A stretch of 15,941 bases of DNA from SIG673 sp964570105 (lineage in GTDB: Bacteria; Bacillota; Clostridia; Oscillospirales; CAG-272): NCBI GenBank assembly GCA_964570105.1, contig CAZMWM010000037.1, forward strand, positions 1-15,941, in the 5' to 3' direction. The notes below the pieces were generated by a model, which made no database searches, was not told the origin of the DNA, and saw only the letters and a program-made list of their open reading frames with translations. Positions 1-7,421 of the stretch are shown here, one piece after another (within the stretch, counting starts at the first letter, position 1; the number at the start of each line of letters is the position of its first letter). The translations under genes were made by a program, and so were the position numbers.

Positions 1-12
1 CTTTTCAAGCAT
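1..12 (-). CDS. Start of a leftward gene (first four codons only)
   Basis: On the minus strand an ATG at 12-10 opens a frame reading M-L-E-K before the window ends. An AAAGGA ribosome binding sequence lies at 24-29, leaving an 11-base gap, slightly long but usable. Nothing can be said about the product. The call rests only on the binding-site and start-codon pair, and on the fact that the neighbouring genes to the right are also leftward. Confidence 0.4.
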
Positions 13-82
13 TGCTGTTTTTATCCTTTCTTAAGGTCGTCGAGATGAACACAGCCGGGGGGTAACCAAAGTTAAGTTACAC

Positions 83-127
83 CTCATCCACCGCTATCGC
101 GGTCCCCCTTCCCCCACTGGGGAAGGC
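83..127 (+). repeat. Repeat module M1, copy in array A
   Basis: The module begins CTCATCCACCGCT and contains a CCGC/GCGG stem followed by a second stem, CCTTCCCC pairing with GGGGAAGG (106-126). The partial copy at 11444-11477 has one base changed in the first loop (TAT to TAC) and lacks the second half of the second stem. Confidence 0.75.
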
Positions 128-182
128 AAAGGGGGTTGCCGCGGTATTTGGGATTTTGCTTAAACGCGGAATATTGGGTTTT

Positions 183-233
183 ACAATCCCTCAGTCGCCT
201 TTGGCGACAGTTCCCTTTACACAAGGAGAGCCT
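183..233 (+). repeat. Repeat module M2 (double hairpin), first copy in array A
   Basis: Starts ACAATCCCTCAG. The first hairpin is GTCGCCTTTGGCGAC (194-208). The second hairpin (TCCCTTTACACAAGGAGAG) is damaged relative to the other three copies, which read CTCCC...GGGAG. Other copies: 489-537, 11617-11666, and inverted at 11355-11404. Confidence 0.85.
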
Positions 234-237
234 ATGG

Positions 238-298
238 CACGCCCTTGAATTAGTTCTAACATAGATTGGCGTACCTCCGCCACTAAAGTGGCGCGGAG
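238..298 (+). repeat. Repeat module M3, first copy in array A
   Basis: Reads CACGCCC, then AATTAGTTCTAACA, GATTGGCGTACCTC, and the palindrome GCCACTAAAGTGGC (279-292) flanked by CTCC and GGAG. ACGCC near the start can pair with GGCGT in the middle. The same unit without the last palindrome is at 318-357, and a full copy is at 11486-11555. Confidence 0.8.
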
Positions 299-317
299 TT
301 TGGGTGGTTTAAGGATA

Positions 318-357
318 CACGCCCCTGAATTAGTTCTAACACAGATTGGCGTACCTC
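318..357 (+). repeat. Repeat module M3, truncated second copy in array A
   Basis: Nearly identical to 238-277 (CACGCCCCTGAATTAG..., GATTGGCGTACCTC), but it ends at CTCGG and runs straight into module M4, so the GCCACTAAAGTGGC palindrome is missing. This suggests tandem duplication followed by partial deletion. Confidence 0.75.
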
Positions 358-359
358 GG

Positions 360-423
360 CGTTTAGTGCGAACATACAAAAAGGAATGATAGAACATCAA
401 TATTCCACCGCGAAGCTACTCGG
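360..423 (+). repeat. Repeat module M4, first copy in array A
   Basis: Starts G(C/T)(T/G)TAGTGCGAACA and ends CCACCGCGAAGCTACTCGG. This copy is more diverged in the middle than those at 543-604 and 11672-11731. Its 3' part contains the heptamer GCGAAGC at 410-416. Confidence 0.7.
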
Positions 424-433
424 AAGCTTTTGC

Positions 434-455
434 CCAGCTTTTCTCGAAAAGCTGG
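434..455 (+). repeat. Free hairpin CCAGC...GCTGG followed by GCGCGAAGCT
   Basis: A perfect 9-bp stem, CCAGCTTTT with AAAAGCTGG, and a CTCG loop. It is followed at once by GCGAAGC (457-463). The relative at 11907-11928 is CCGGCTTTT with AAAAGCCGG, so one A-T pair has become G-C with the stem kept. Confidence 0.8.
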
Positions 456-488
456 CGCGAAGCTATTCGAAAGTTTTTGCTAAAGTTT

Positions 489-537
489 ACAATCCCTCAG
501 TCAGCTTCGCTGACAGCTCCCTTTACACAAGGGAGCC
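489..537 (+). repeat. Repeat module M2, second copy in array A
   Basis: First hairpin GTCAGCTTCGCTGAC (500-514); second hairpin CTCCC...GGGAG (517-535). The first hairpin differs from the GTCGCC-type copies at two base pairs, both compensated. The minus strand carries GCGAAGC at 510-504. Confidence 0.88.
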
Positions 538-542
538 TACGG

Positions 543-604
543 TGCTTAGTGCGAACACAGAAAAATGTGATGGAACAACCCATTTCAACCGCGAAGCTAC
601 TCGG
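543..604 (+). repeat. Repeat module M4, second copy in array A
   Basis: Reads GCTTAGTGCGAACACAGAAA, TGTGATGGAA, CCATTTC, then ACCGCGAAGCTACTCGG. It follows M2 directly, as the M4 copy in array B does. GCGAAGC is at 591-597. The ending CTACTCGGAA matches the other array A copy, while array B copies end in ACAGAA. Confidence 0.82.
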
Positions 605-622
605 AAATATTCGGGAAGTAGG

Positions 623-695
623 CTAAAGCTTACATCCTTGCGTGTAACACGGCAAAGCCGTGTTACACCGAGTTGACCGAAGGTCAACTCTTTTT
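623..695 (+). repeat. Repeat module M5 (73 bp, two hairpins plus T-tract), copy in array A
   Basis: The module has a lead-in ending TTACATCCTTGC, a 12-bp hairpin with an AAA loop at 642-668, and a 9-bp hairpin GAGTTGACC/GGTCAACTC at 670-690, then TTTTT. The array B copy (11786-11858) has exactly the same length. Of eight differences, seven are either the loop inversion AAA to TTT or compensated stem changes (GA/TC to TC/GA). Confidence 0.88.
670..695 (+). terminator. Terminator-like hairpin at the end of M5 (array A), plus-strand orientation
   Basis: A 9-bp stem with a GAA loop is followed by five T residues, the form of an intrinsic terminator for rightward transcription. No rightward gene precedes it, so it would act on a transcript arising inside the array or on antisense readthrough toward the convergent response-regulator gene. 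On the minus strand there is no T-tract. Confidence 0.5.
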
Positions 696-702
696 GCCCA
701 CA

Positions 703-718
703 GCTTTCTTCAGAAAGC
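703..718. repeat. Hairpin GCTTTCTTCAGAAAGC
   Basis: A perfect 7-bp palindromic stem 7 bases beyond the stop codon of the leftward response-regulator gene. A near copy with one extra C is at 11930-11946 in array B. There is no T-tract on either side, so it is a repeat hairpin rather than a convincing terminator. Confidence 0.6.
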
Positions 719-724
719 GGGTGC

Positions 725-1441
725 TTATCTTAGCATATATCCGTGATTTCTGACGGAGATGATCATTTTGACGCCGAAGCGGTCGTCCAGCTTTCGGCGG
801 AGATAACGCACATAAACGTCAGTGAGGTTGCTCGCTTGCGCGTCTCCGTCCTTGTTCCACACGGTCCTGAAAAGCTCGCGTCTGGATATCGGCTCGCCGC
901 GTTTTTTGTACAGCGCGAGCAGAAGGGCGTGCTCTGTCGGGGAGAGCTTAAGCGGCTCTGCGTCCACTAAAAAAACGTCCGAGCGCTCCGAGTACGTGAG
1001 CGTGCGGTGCGCCGATACCGACGTTGGTGGGACGGTATTCGTTTCCGTGGCATTATCTTCTTGCTCGGCGGAGGTGTGCTCCGAAATTTTTGTCGCGCGG
1101 AGGATGGCGTCGCACAGATCCACGAGCGGAAGCGGACGGCGCAGATAGACCGTCTTTTCGCCGCCGATGGCTTTCAAACAGGAATATTCGGTGCGTTTTT
1201 TTCTTCCGACCGCCACGAGCGGATGCACGGAGGTCTCGCCCGGGCGGAGGAGCTTGTCCATCTCCGCTTCGGTGCAGGTGTCCAGATCTGCGACGTATAT
1301 ATCTCCGTTCGGCTCGTCCGGGCGGACGGATGGCTCGCAACGGACAGCCGTGTACCCGTCTCTGCTCCCTTGATATATCTCAAGCGCGGAGGTGATGACG
1401 TCGCAGAGTTTGCCGTCTCTTGTGAAAACTGTAAGCTTCAT
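725..1441 (-). CDS. Response regulator-like protein, OmpR-type winged helix, degenerate receiver
   Basis: 238 residues. Residues 155-238 form an OmpR/PhoB-type winged helix (LSPTEHALLLALYKKRGE, then VYVRYLRRKLDD, and the final wing HGYML), a DNA-binding output domain. Residues 1-120 align to a receiver fold but are worn: Asp52 (in DIYVADLD) fits the phospho-acceptor site, the acidic pair after the first strand is reduced to one Asp, the Thr/Ser switch position is Gly79 or nearby, and the conserved Lys before Pro is Arg (LRRP, 100-103). An acidic linker (120-140) joins the parts. The start at 1441 is preferred because GGAAGAA, overlapping the end of the upstream gene, sits at a fitting distance; the gap between the genes is 10 bp. 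No histidine kinase is adjacent. It is the last gene of the leftward operon, and its target is unknown. Confidence 0.85.
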   Translation of the reverse strand: MKLTVFTRDGKLCDVITSALEIYQGSRDGYTAVRCEPSVRPDEPNGDIYVADLDTCTEAEMDKLLRPGETSVHPLVAVGRKKRTEYSCLKAIGGEKTVYLRRPLPLVDLCDAILRATKISEHTSAEQEDNATETNTVPPTSVSAHRTLTYSERSDVFLVDAEPLKLSPTEHALLLALYKKRGEPISRRELFRTVWNKDGDAQASNLTDVYVRYLRRKLDDRFGVKMIISVRNHGYMLR

Positions 1442-1451
1442 TTCGTTACCG

Positions 1452-2183
1452 TTATTCTTCCGATATAGAGCAGAGGCAGAGCCTCGCTTCAACGTTTGTC
1501 TGACCGTCGGGGCGCAACGTTCTGAACAGTACGGCTCCCGTGTCGGCTTCCACAGCCGAATATACCCCAAGCGTGTCTCCGATAGCCGCTTCGTGGCAAT
1601 AGTTTACGGACAGCTGCGAGACACGTTTGTTTTTCATATCCGGCAGAAAGCTGCACAGAATATCCGGATAATTCGTGTTGTTGATGTGAAGGTTGACGTC
1701 CGCGTCGCGGTATAGCGCCGTGTATTCTCCGACGCGGAGCAGGGGCGTTTCCTTGGGTATGCGCAGACGCGGCGTGCAGAGCGTGAGGGGCGGCTCGTTC
1801 GTGTAGCTCTGTGGGTATTCCGAAACGCGAAGCAGTGCTCTTGTGCGGATATCGACCAGCGCCCATACCGCCGAAAGCTCGGCGACGGTCTCGCCATTTC
1901 GGCGCAGTCTCCCGCATCTCAGATAGCTTGCGCCCCTGCTATCGCACGCCCAGCTCTCCGAGACGATGTCGTCGTACACCCTGAGCGGCGCGTATATGCT
2001 GAGTGACGTCCTTGACAAGAGGAACGTCTTTCCTTCGAGCCTCAGCTCGTTCATCGACGGAGGATTTGCGTACATCTGACCGTACGCCGCGTCCTGAAGA
2101 TACCTCAGAACGGCTGAGGCAGAGGCTATATCGTTTTCGTCAAGATCGTGCGGAGACACGGTCTTTTTTTCACTCCAGATCAT
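1452..2183 (-). CDS. Acyl-ACP thioesterase (FatA/FatB-like)
   Basis: 243 residues, the usual length of bacterial acyl-ACP thioesterases, which release free fatty acids from acyl carrier protein in the cytosol. Two hotdog domains are expected (about 1-125 and 145-243). The family signature D-x-N-x-H followed by NN and Y is present as DVNLHINNTNY: Asp162, Asn164 and His166 are the likely catalytic set, with Glu198 (CHEAAIGD) in the position of the downstream acid. The ATG at 2183 has AGGGGAG upstream, overlapping the stop of the preceding lyase gene; the gap is 21 bp. A role in membrane lipid adjustment, or in supplying an acyl group to a glycan, is possible but not shown by the sequence. Confidence 0.88.
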   Translation of the reverse strand: MIWSEKKTVSPHDLDENDIASASAVLRYLQDAAYGQMYANPPSMNELRLEGKTFLLSRTSLSIYAPLRVYDDIVSESWACDSRGASYLRCGRLRRNGETVAELSAVWALVDIRTRALLRVSEYPQSYTNEPPLTLCTPRLRIPKETPLLRVGEYTALYRDADVNLHINNTNYPDILCSFLPDMKNKRVSQLSVNYCHEAAIGDTLGVYSAVEADTGAVLFRTLRPDGQTNVEARLCLCSISEE

Positions 2184-2204
2184 TTTTTGACCGTACGGCT
2201 CCCC

Positions 2205-4181
2205 TTATGCGAGCATCTCGTCAAGCATTATGATGGGACCGTCCGAGAGGGTGACCGTGAAGGCGGTGTCGTTGATGTCGGTGCTCGCGTTGACCGTGGC
2301 GATCGGCGAGATGCCGTTCTTATACGGGGCGAGGACGGTCACGGTGCGCAGTGAACGCTTGAAGGAGCCGTAATAGATCGGTGTGGGTATAGGTCTGTGC
2401 TCGTGAGGTCCGCTCGGACGTATCGGCATCCAGCCCTGATAGACCGGCTCGTGCTGACCGCAGACGTTCTTAAGCTCCGCGTTCAGGTCGGAAAACGCAA
2501 GTCTCAGTCCGACGCCGTCGCCGAAATCTCCGGTAGCGTTCAGACCGTCGGGCGTCAGGATGCAGTTTTCGAGATGCCACATCGTTTCGTACGTCCGCTC
2601 GGCGTCGTCCGGTGCGATGAAGCGGTCGATCACCGCGAAGAAGGGCTGCTCGAAGTCCTTTATGAATAGGAGCTTGCGGCGGTGTATCACCTTTTCCTGA
2701 GCGTCCCCGTAGCCGCCGTTAAATTCAGCCTCCGCTATCTCGCGCTCGGGGGTGACGTCAAAGGTAAATTCGGCTTTTTTATTGATGTCACTGTCCTCCC
2801 AGCGGTACGTCTTTCTGACGTTCTGATCGTTGCCGTTTATGCGGACGGTGTTGTGTGCTCTGGTCGAGAGGACGTATTTGCGCATCTCCGAGGTGTCGTA
2901 ATCGTAGCATCCGCCCTCGGTGAGAAGCTTTTTGCCGTAAGCGCTCAAAAGAACGTTGAGCTTATCCTCGTGCTGATGCCCTCTTCCGAAGGGTGAGCAG
3001 TCCATATACGCCCAGATGGCGTCGGCATCCCACGACGTCCTCATAACGACCGCTCCTGCGTACGGAAATGCGTACGAAAGGTAGCCGGGGGCGTCTCCTT
3101 CCTTCTTTTCCGTGGCAAACCAACGGAAATCGCGGCGTTCGGGATACAGTCTGCTTGCGATATTCATCTTGCCGATGATGTTTATCTCGCATCCGTCGTT
3201 AAGGTCGGGAAGCCGCATATCGGGACGGGTAAGGTGCGGATACATATCGTAGAGCTTTTCAAGCCCCTTTTCAAGAAATTCCGGGGGCGTCAGCTCCATA
3301 TTGCGGTACAGCTCGAGCACCGAATAATAGTTGCTGTCGACGACATTGTGATAGTTGGTGGACAGCTCGTACTGAAAGCCGTCGGGGTATACCTGAATGT
3401 CAAGCTCTGCCTTGAGCCTGCCGAGAGCGTATGTTCTCCATTCCTCGGCGTCACGCAAAAACGGGTACAGAACTCCGATGCGCACAAGTCCGTGCATCTC
3501 CATCAGCAGCCAATTGCCGTGCGTGCAGAAATTGCGCAGTCTCCAGCCGTGCTCCCAGATCGAGATGAAATATTTGGTGATGAGGTCGTCTGTTATGTGC
3601 TCCGAGCTTATGAACGCCTGTATCTGCTTGCTCCACGGATGCATCCTTATTCCGGCTTCGATGGTGCGCCAGCATATAGTCTGATATCCGTTGACGTTTT
3701 CCGGAACTATCGCCTGACCGAGCCAGCTGTACAGCATATCCGCGTAGGTCTTGGCGGCGTTTTCGTCACCGGTCGCCACGTAATACTGCGCAATGGTGCT
3801 CCATTCCGGATGACGTGAGAGCTGCCACGGCCATTCGCAGTAGGCGTTGTAGGTGGGATTGAACTCCCAATCTATCTTTTTGTCCTTGAACTGCCACGGA
3901 ATGCCGCAACTGACGAACTTGTAATCCATAACGTCGCGCGCCCGTGCGCTGAGACGCTCGAGCTGTTGCTCGGAATATTTCGTTCCTGTCCAATCGCGTA
4001 TGAGCTTTTTATGGCTCAGAGATGCCCGTATATACTCGGCAAAGCGATGCTTGGCTTGGTCTGTGTGACCGCTTCTCACAAGTCCGTCGATGCCGGAAAG
4101 CTCCGGAATCGAGGTATCTATCAGCTCGCACAAAAATTTTTCGTCTGCGGTCTTGGGACCGCGTGTGATCTCCTCCGACAT
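2205..4181 (-). CDS. Heparinase II/III family polysaccharide lyase, cytosolic
   Basis: 658 residues. The N-terminal part (about 1-340) is an alpha/alpha-toroid with the family landmarks HGNW (221-224) and NYH (276-278), which supply the His and Tyr acid/base residues in characterised members. The C-terminal beta-sandwich (about 370-658) has GRGHQHEDKLNV (399-410), containing the metal/structural His residues, and RAHNTVRI (441-448). No signal peptide or membrane segment is visible, so it should act in the cytosol. Family members cleave uronic-acid-containing chains (heparin, alginate, chondroitin) by beta-elimination; the substrate here cannot be named. An upstream in-frame ATG at 4244 lies inside the preceding gene; the start at 4181 is chosen because AAAGGA precedes it by 9 bases. 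It follows the ATP-grasp gene by 41 bp. Confidence 0.88.
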   Translation of the reverse strand: MSEEITRGPKTADEKFLCELIDTSIPELSGIDGLVRSGHTDQAKHRFAEYIRASLSHKKLIRDWTGTKYSEQQLERLSARARDVMDYKFVSCGIPWQFKDKKIDWEFNPTYNAYCEWPWQLSRHPEWSTIAQYYVATGDENAAKTYADMLYSWLGQAIVPENVNGYQTICWRTIEAGIRMHPWSKQIQAFISSEHITDDLITKYFISIWEHGWRLRNFCTHGNWLLMEMHGLVRIGVLYPFLRDAEEWRTYALGRLKAELDIQVYPDGFQYELSTNYHNVVDSNYYSVLELYRNMELTPPEFLEKGLEKLYDMYPHLTRPDMRLPDLNDGCEINIIGKMNIASRLYPERRDFRWFATEKKEGDAPGYLSYAFPYAGAVVMRTSWDADAIWAYMDCSPFGRGHQHEDKLNVLLSAYGKKLLTEGGCYDYDTSEMRKYVLSTRAHNTVRINGNDQNVRKTYRWEDSDINKKAEFTFDVTPEREIAEAEFNGGYGDAQEKVIHRRKLLFIKDFEQPFFAVIDRFIAPDDAERTYETMWHLENCILTPDGLNATGDFGDGVGLRLAFSDLNAELKNVCGQHEPVYQGWMPIRPSGPHEHRPIPTPIYYGSFKRSLRTVTVLAPYKNGISPIATVNASTDINDTAFTVTLSDGPIIMLDEMLA

Positions 4182-4222
4182 AGTGTACGTCCTTTCTTTT
4201 TTCTTTTGTGTTTTGTGTATTT

Positions 4223-5485
4223 TTACGTACCGCGGCACGGGCACGCTCGATCCGTACCACCCTCCGTGGCATATCTTACAACTATCTTTGATATCGCTTC
4301 GGTGCAGATATCTGCGGCTTTTGCCGCGTCGCTTGCCTGTGCGATGACATAGCCCGGTCGGTCTCCGCTACAGGTGAGACCGCAGAGCCTGTCTCCCGGG
4401 CGCTTGGTAAGGGTAAGCTCGCACACGCCCGGGAGTTTTAATGCGTCATCCGTGCCGAGAACGTCGGCGATCAACCCGTCGCCCGTCGGAAGATAGCGGA
4501 TAGCCGCACCTTTGGAAAAGCGCCGCTCAAGCTCGGGGGCACGTCGGAGCGAGATATCTATCGCCGCGCGTACCATATCCGTGCCAGTGGAGAGCGGTAC
4601 GAGGTGGGACGCTATGCAGTCGCCGCCTAAGCGTGCGCCAAGCTCGATGAGCTTAGCGCCGTGCTCGGTGACCATTATCTCGACGTGAGCCGTTCCGTTA
4701 TCGATACCCACGGCTTTTACCGCGTTGACGGCAAGCGACTTGACGTTATCAAGCACTTTTTCGGGGAGCATCGATGGCTGAGAATGACCAAGCTCCACGA
4801 AGTGCGGAGCGCCGGAGGTGAGCTTGTCCGTGACTGCGATCACGCTTGCTTCTCCCTGCCATACGACCGTCTCGACGCTCACCTCGCTTCCGCGCAGGTA
4901 TTCCTCTATCAGTATCACCTCGCCCGCCCGACTGAACGTGGCGGCTCGCTCGGCGGCTGTCTCAAGCTCCCGAGGACTCTCTACCAAGGATACCCCACGG
5001 CTTCCCGAGCTGTCTATCGGCTTGCATATGCAGGGATATGGCAGGATATCTCGGGAATTTACCGCGTCATTCGCGTTTTTGAATATCCTGTACCGCGGAT
5101 GCGCAAGCCCGTGCGCTTCAAACGCGCGGAGCATCGCGCCCTTGTCTGTCGCTCTATAGGCGGTCTCGCTGTCGATACAGCAAAGCCCGAGACGCTCGCA
5201 GGCGTAGGCGACCGCTCGCATCGGCATATCCGTAGCCAAGGTCATAACGCCGTCGGCGCCGAGATCCTTTGCCGCTTCGTATATGCCCTCGCAGTCCACC
5301 GTGCTGACGTTATAGTATCGGTCGGCGTACGGGATGGCGACGGACGTGGGATCGCGGTCGGCTACGGCAACGTAAAGCTCCATCTCCTTCGCCGCGATCA
5401 CAGCAGGAAGCTGTAAGGTCGATGCGCCGACCACCAACAGTTTTTTGCCGGACAAGGTGTTGTCGGACAATGCTTTGTCATTCAT
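4223..5485 (-). CDS. ATP-grasp domain protein (carboxylate-amine/thiol ligase type)
   Basis: 420 residues. A Rossmann-like pre-ATP-grasp part (about 13-110, starting KKLLVVGAS) is followed by the ATP-grasp fold: Lys155 in CICKP, the glycine loop SSGSRGV (159-165), EEYLRGSEVSVE (194-205), and the metal ligands in HVEI (267-270) and ELGARLGGD (281-289). Such enzymes activate a carboxylate as an acyl-phosphate for ligation to an amine or thiol. The N-terminal architecture resembles carbamoyl-phosphate-synthase-like and amino-acid ligase relatives, not a clear PurK or PurT. The ATG at 5485 overlaps by one base the TGA of the sugar transferase (TGATG), and AAAGGAAG lies upstream, so the two are likely translationally coupled. 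That argues for a shared pathway, perhaps amidating or aminoacylating a lipid-linked or nucleotide sugar. The substrate is unknown. Confidence 0.85.
   Translation of the reverse strand: MNDKALSDNTLSGKKLLVVGASTLQLPAVIAAKEMELYVAVADRDPTSVAIPYADRYYNVSTVDCEGIYEAAKDLGADGVMTLATDMPMRAVAYACERLGLCCIDSETAYRATDKGAMLRAFEAHGLAHPRYRIFKNANDAVNSRDILPYPCICKPIDSSGSRGVSLVESPRELETAAERAATFSRAGEVILIEEYLRGSEVSVETVVWQGEASVIAVTDKLTSGAPHFVELGHSQPSMLPEKVLDNVKSLAVNAVKAVGIDNGTAHVEIMVTEHGAKLIELGARLGGDCIASHLVPLSTGTDMVRAAIDISLRRAPELERRFSKGAAIRYLPTGDGLIADVLGTDDALKLPGVCELTLTKRPGDRLCGLTCSGDRPGYVIAQASDAAKAADICTEAISKIVVRYATEGGTDRACPCRGT
5052..5075. repeat. Intragenic mini-repeat encoding NDAVN (copy in ATP-grasp gene)
   Basis: The plus strand reads TCGGGAATTTACCGCGTCAT and then TCGC. 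Read leftward it encodes ANDAVNSR (residues 138-145 of the ATP-grasp protein). Nearly the same word occurs at 5539-5564 and 9225-9247, each time in the same reading frame of a different gene. Confidence 0.5.
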
Positions 5486-6150
5486 CACCGATCGCTTCCT
5501 TTCTTCTCGCACGGCGGCTCGCCGTTTTGCGCCGTTTTTCGGGGAATTACCGCGTCGTTTGCGGTCTGATAAACGTTTTTGGCGCCGATCACGGAAAGGA
5601 CGGTGCGAAAAAGTATACGGAGGTCAAAGAGCAGTGAAACGTTCTCTGCGTATACGACATCCAGCTTGATCTTCTCTTCCGTCGTGATGGAGTTTCTGAA
5701 ATATGCCTGACTGTAACCCGTGATGCCCGGGCGGACGGTCAAACGCTTCTTTCTTGCTTCGTCAAGTGCGCTGTAGTCCGTCGTTGCAAGATGCGGACGC
5801 GGACCTACGAAGCTCATATCGCCCACAAGTACGTTGAACACCTGCGGAAGCTCGTCTAATGAGAGCCTGCGGAGCACTCTGCCTACGGGTGTTACTCGCG
5901 CGTCGTCTCTTCCGGAGTAGGTCGAGCCGTCCGGATTTCGCACATCGGGCGAATTTACGTACATCGTGCGTAGCTTCAACATATTGAAAATCCTACCGTT
6001 TTTACCGCGTCTTTTCGCGAGATAGAACACCGGTCCGCGGTCACAGAAATAAATGAAGGGTGCGCAGACGGCTGTTACGAGCGCGACGGGGAGAGCGAGT
6101 ATCACGGAAAAAACGATATCGAAGGCTCTTTTAAAAAAACGTGCATACAT
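5485..6150 (-). CDS. Monotopic sugar-phosphate transferase (initiating phosphoglycosyl transferase, PglC/WcaJ-core type)
   Basis: 221 residues, the 'small' form holding only the catalytic core. Such enzymes move a sugar-1-phosphate from a UDP-sugar to undecaprenyl phosphate at the inner face of the membrane, the first step of surface glycan assembly. A reentrant hydrophobic segment is at about 12-35. Conserved features follow: KLRTM (59-63), the catalytic Asp99-Glu100 pair in SLDELPQ, VGPRPH (115-120) and RPGITGYSQ (140-148). The last 25 residues are a hydrophilic tail containing the NDAV word. It starts 23 bp after glyA with no clear ribosome binding site, and its stop overlaps the ATP-grasp start by one base. 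No polymerase, flippase or further glycosyltransferase is in the window, so the product may be a short lipid-linked saccharide or be finished by genes elsewhere. Confidence 0.92.
   Translation of the reverse strand: MYARFFKRAFDIVFSVILALPVALVTAVCAPFIYFCDRGPVFYLAKRRGKNGRIFNMLKLRTMYVNSPDVRNPDGSTYSGRDDARVTPVGRVLRRLSLDELPQVFNVLVGDMSFVGPRPHLATTDYSALDEARKKRLTVRPGITGYSQAYFRNSITTEEKIKLDVVYAENVSLLFDLRILFRTVLSVIGAKNVYQTANDAVIPRKTAQNGEPPCEKKGSDR
5539..5564. repeat. Intragenic mini-repeat encoding NDAV (copy in sugar transferase gene)
   Basis: The plus strand reads TCGGGGAATTACCGCGTCGT then TTGCGG. Leftward it encodes TANDAVIPR in the non-conserved C-terminal tail of the sugar transferase (about residues 196-204). 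Compare 5052-5075 and 9225-9247. Confidence 0.5.
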
Positions 6151-6173
6151 ATGTCGAGCGTTTACGGCACGGC

Positions 6174-7421
6174 TCAGAAATAGAGCGGATGCTTCTTTAC
6201 AAGCTCGGTGACCTGCTCGCGGATCTCATCCTTGCGGTCTGAAAACTCGGTTGCCGTCAGCTTTATGAGCTTTCCGATCTTCTTCATATCGTCCTCGTCA
6301 AATCCGCGTGAGGTGACCGCCGGAGTTCCGATGCGGATACCGCTGGTCACGAACGGCTTTTCGGGATCGTTCGGTATGGCGTTCTTGTTTACCGTGATGT
6401 ATACCTCGTCCAGCATCTTTTCCAGCGCCTTGCCGGTAACGCCGACGGGGCGGAGGTCGACCAGCATAAGGTGGTTGTCGGTGCCGCCGGATACAAGCTC
6501 AAAGCCCTCGGTAAGCAGGGTGTCCGCAAGCGCCTGTGCGTTTTTCACTATTCGCGTCTGATATTCTTTAAATTCGGGCTTGAGCGCCTCGCCGAAGCAT
6601 ACGGCTTTACCTGCGATGACGTGCATCAGCGGTCCGCCCTGAGTTCCGGGGAATATCGCCTTATTTATCTTCGCGGCAAGTTCTTCGTCGTTGGTCAGTA
6701 TCATACCGCCTCTCGGTCCGCGGAGCGTCTTATGCGTCGTGGTGGTGACGATATCCGCGTACGGAACGGGGGAAGGATGCAGTCCTGCGGCGACGAGACC
6801 TGCTATGTGTGCCATATCCACCATAAGGTAAGCGCCGACGCTGTGCGCGATCTCGGAGAGACGCTTGAAATCTATGGTCCTCGGATACGCCGACGCACCG
6901 GCAACGATCAGACGCGGACGGCATTCCTTAGCCTTTGCTTCAAGGACGTCGTAATCTATGCGATTGGTGTCGTCCGTTACGCCGTAGGAAACGAAATTGA
7001 AATATTTTCCGGAGATATTGACGGGGGAGCCGTGGGTGAGGTGACCGCCGTGTGCAAGGCTCATACCCATGACCGTGTCTCCGGGGGAGAGCAGAGCGAA
7101 GTATACCGCGGTGTTAGCCTGAGCGCCGCTGTGCGGTTGAACATTTGCAAAGCCTGCGCCGAACAGACGCTTGGCACGCTCGATAGCAAGCTCTTCCACC
7201 ACGTCTACGCATTCGCATCCGCCGTAATAACGCTTGCCGGGGTAGCCCTCTGCGTATTTGTTGGTGAGCACGGAGCCGACCGCCGCCATTACCGCCGGGG
7301 AGACGAAGTTTTCTGATGCTATCAGCTCTATTCCGCGCTGCTGACGTGCGCATTCGGCTTTCACCGCCTCTCCAAGCTCGGGATCGTAGGAAGCCAAAAA
7401 TTCCATATTTTCCTTGACCAT
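6174..7421 (-). CDS. glyA: Serine hydroxymethyltransferase
   Basis: 415 residues, full length. This PLP enzyme of the cytosol converts serine and tetrahydrofolate to glycine and 5,10-methylene-tetrahydrofolate. It shows IELIASENF (31-39), NKYAEGYPGKRYYGG (54-68), HSGAQAN (97-103), VDMAHIAGL (201-209) with the ring-stacking His, and the PLP-binding Lys231 in TTTTHKTLRGPRGG. The ATG at 7421 has GAAGGAGA six bases upstream. It follows polA by 71 bp; that gap is AT-rich on the glyA side with a small CGTCTT/AAGACG hairpin, and I find no clear promoter there. It may head the downstream glycan genes or be read through from polA. Confidence 0.97.
   Translation of the reverse strand: MVKENMEFLASYDPELGEAVKAECARQQRGIELIASENFVSPAVMAAVGSVLTNKYAEGYPGKRYYGGCECVDVVEELAIERAKRLFGAGFANVQPHSGAQANTAVYFALLSPGDTVMGMSLAHGGHLTHGSPVNISGKYFNFVSYGVTDDTNRIDYDVLEAKAKECRPRLIVAGASAYPRTIDFKRLSEIAHSVGAYLMVDMAHIAGLVAAGLHPSPVPYADIVTTTTHKTLRGPRGGMILTNDEELAAKINKAIFPGTQGGPLMHVIAGKAVCFGEALKPEFKEYQTRIVKNAQALADTLLTEGFELVSGGTDNHLMLVDLRPVGVTGKALEKMLDEVYITVNKNAIPNDPEKPFVTSGIRIGTPAVTSRGFDEDDMKKIGKLIKLTATEFSDRKDEIREQVTELVKKHPLYF

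Larger units (their letters stand above)
13..724. other. Non-coding repeat array A (overview)
   Basis: No credible gene lies in this stretch; the short open frames run through hairpin repeats. It is a mosaic of at least five palindromic module types, listed separately: M1 83-127, M2 183-233 and 489-537, M3 238-298 and 318-357, M4 360-423 and 543-604, M5 623-695, plus free hairpins at 434-455 and 703-718. The M2-M4 part is duplicated in tandem inside the array. It starts directly downstream of the stop codon of the leftward response-regulator gene. Array B (11150-12049) carries the same modules in nearly the same order. Confidence 0.85.

Noticed and set aside
386..676. Short open frames in the arrays (386-676, 191-400, 11455-11658, 11823-12395)
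   Set aside because: They run through palindromic repeat modules or antisense to pduL; their sequences merely translate the hairpins.
83..720. Possible CRISPR array
   Set aside because: Repeats differ in length and spacing, are themselves adjacent palindromic modules without unique spacers of constant size, and no cas gene is present.
6471..7316. 281-codon open frame opposite glyA
   Set aside because: It is antisense to a perfectly conserved glyA; the frame is open because of the codon bias of the real gene, and the translation shows no family motifs.
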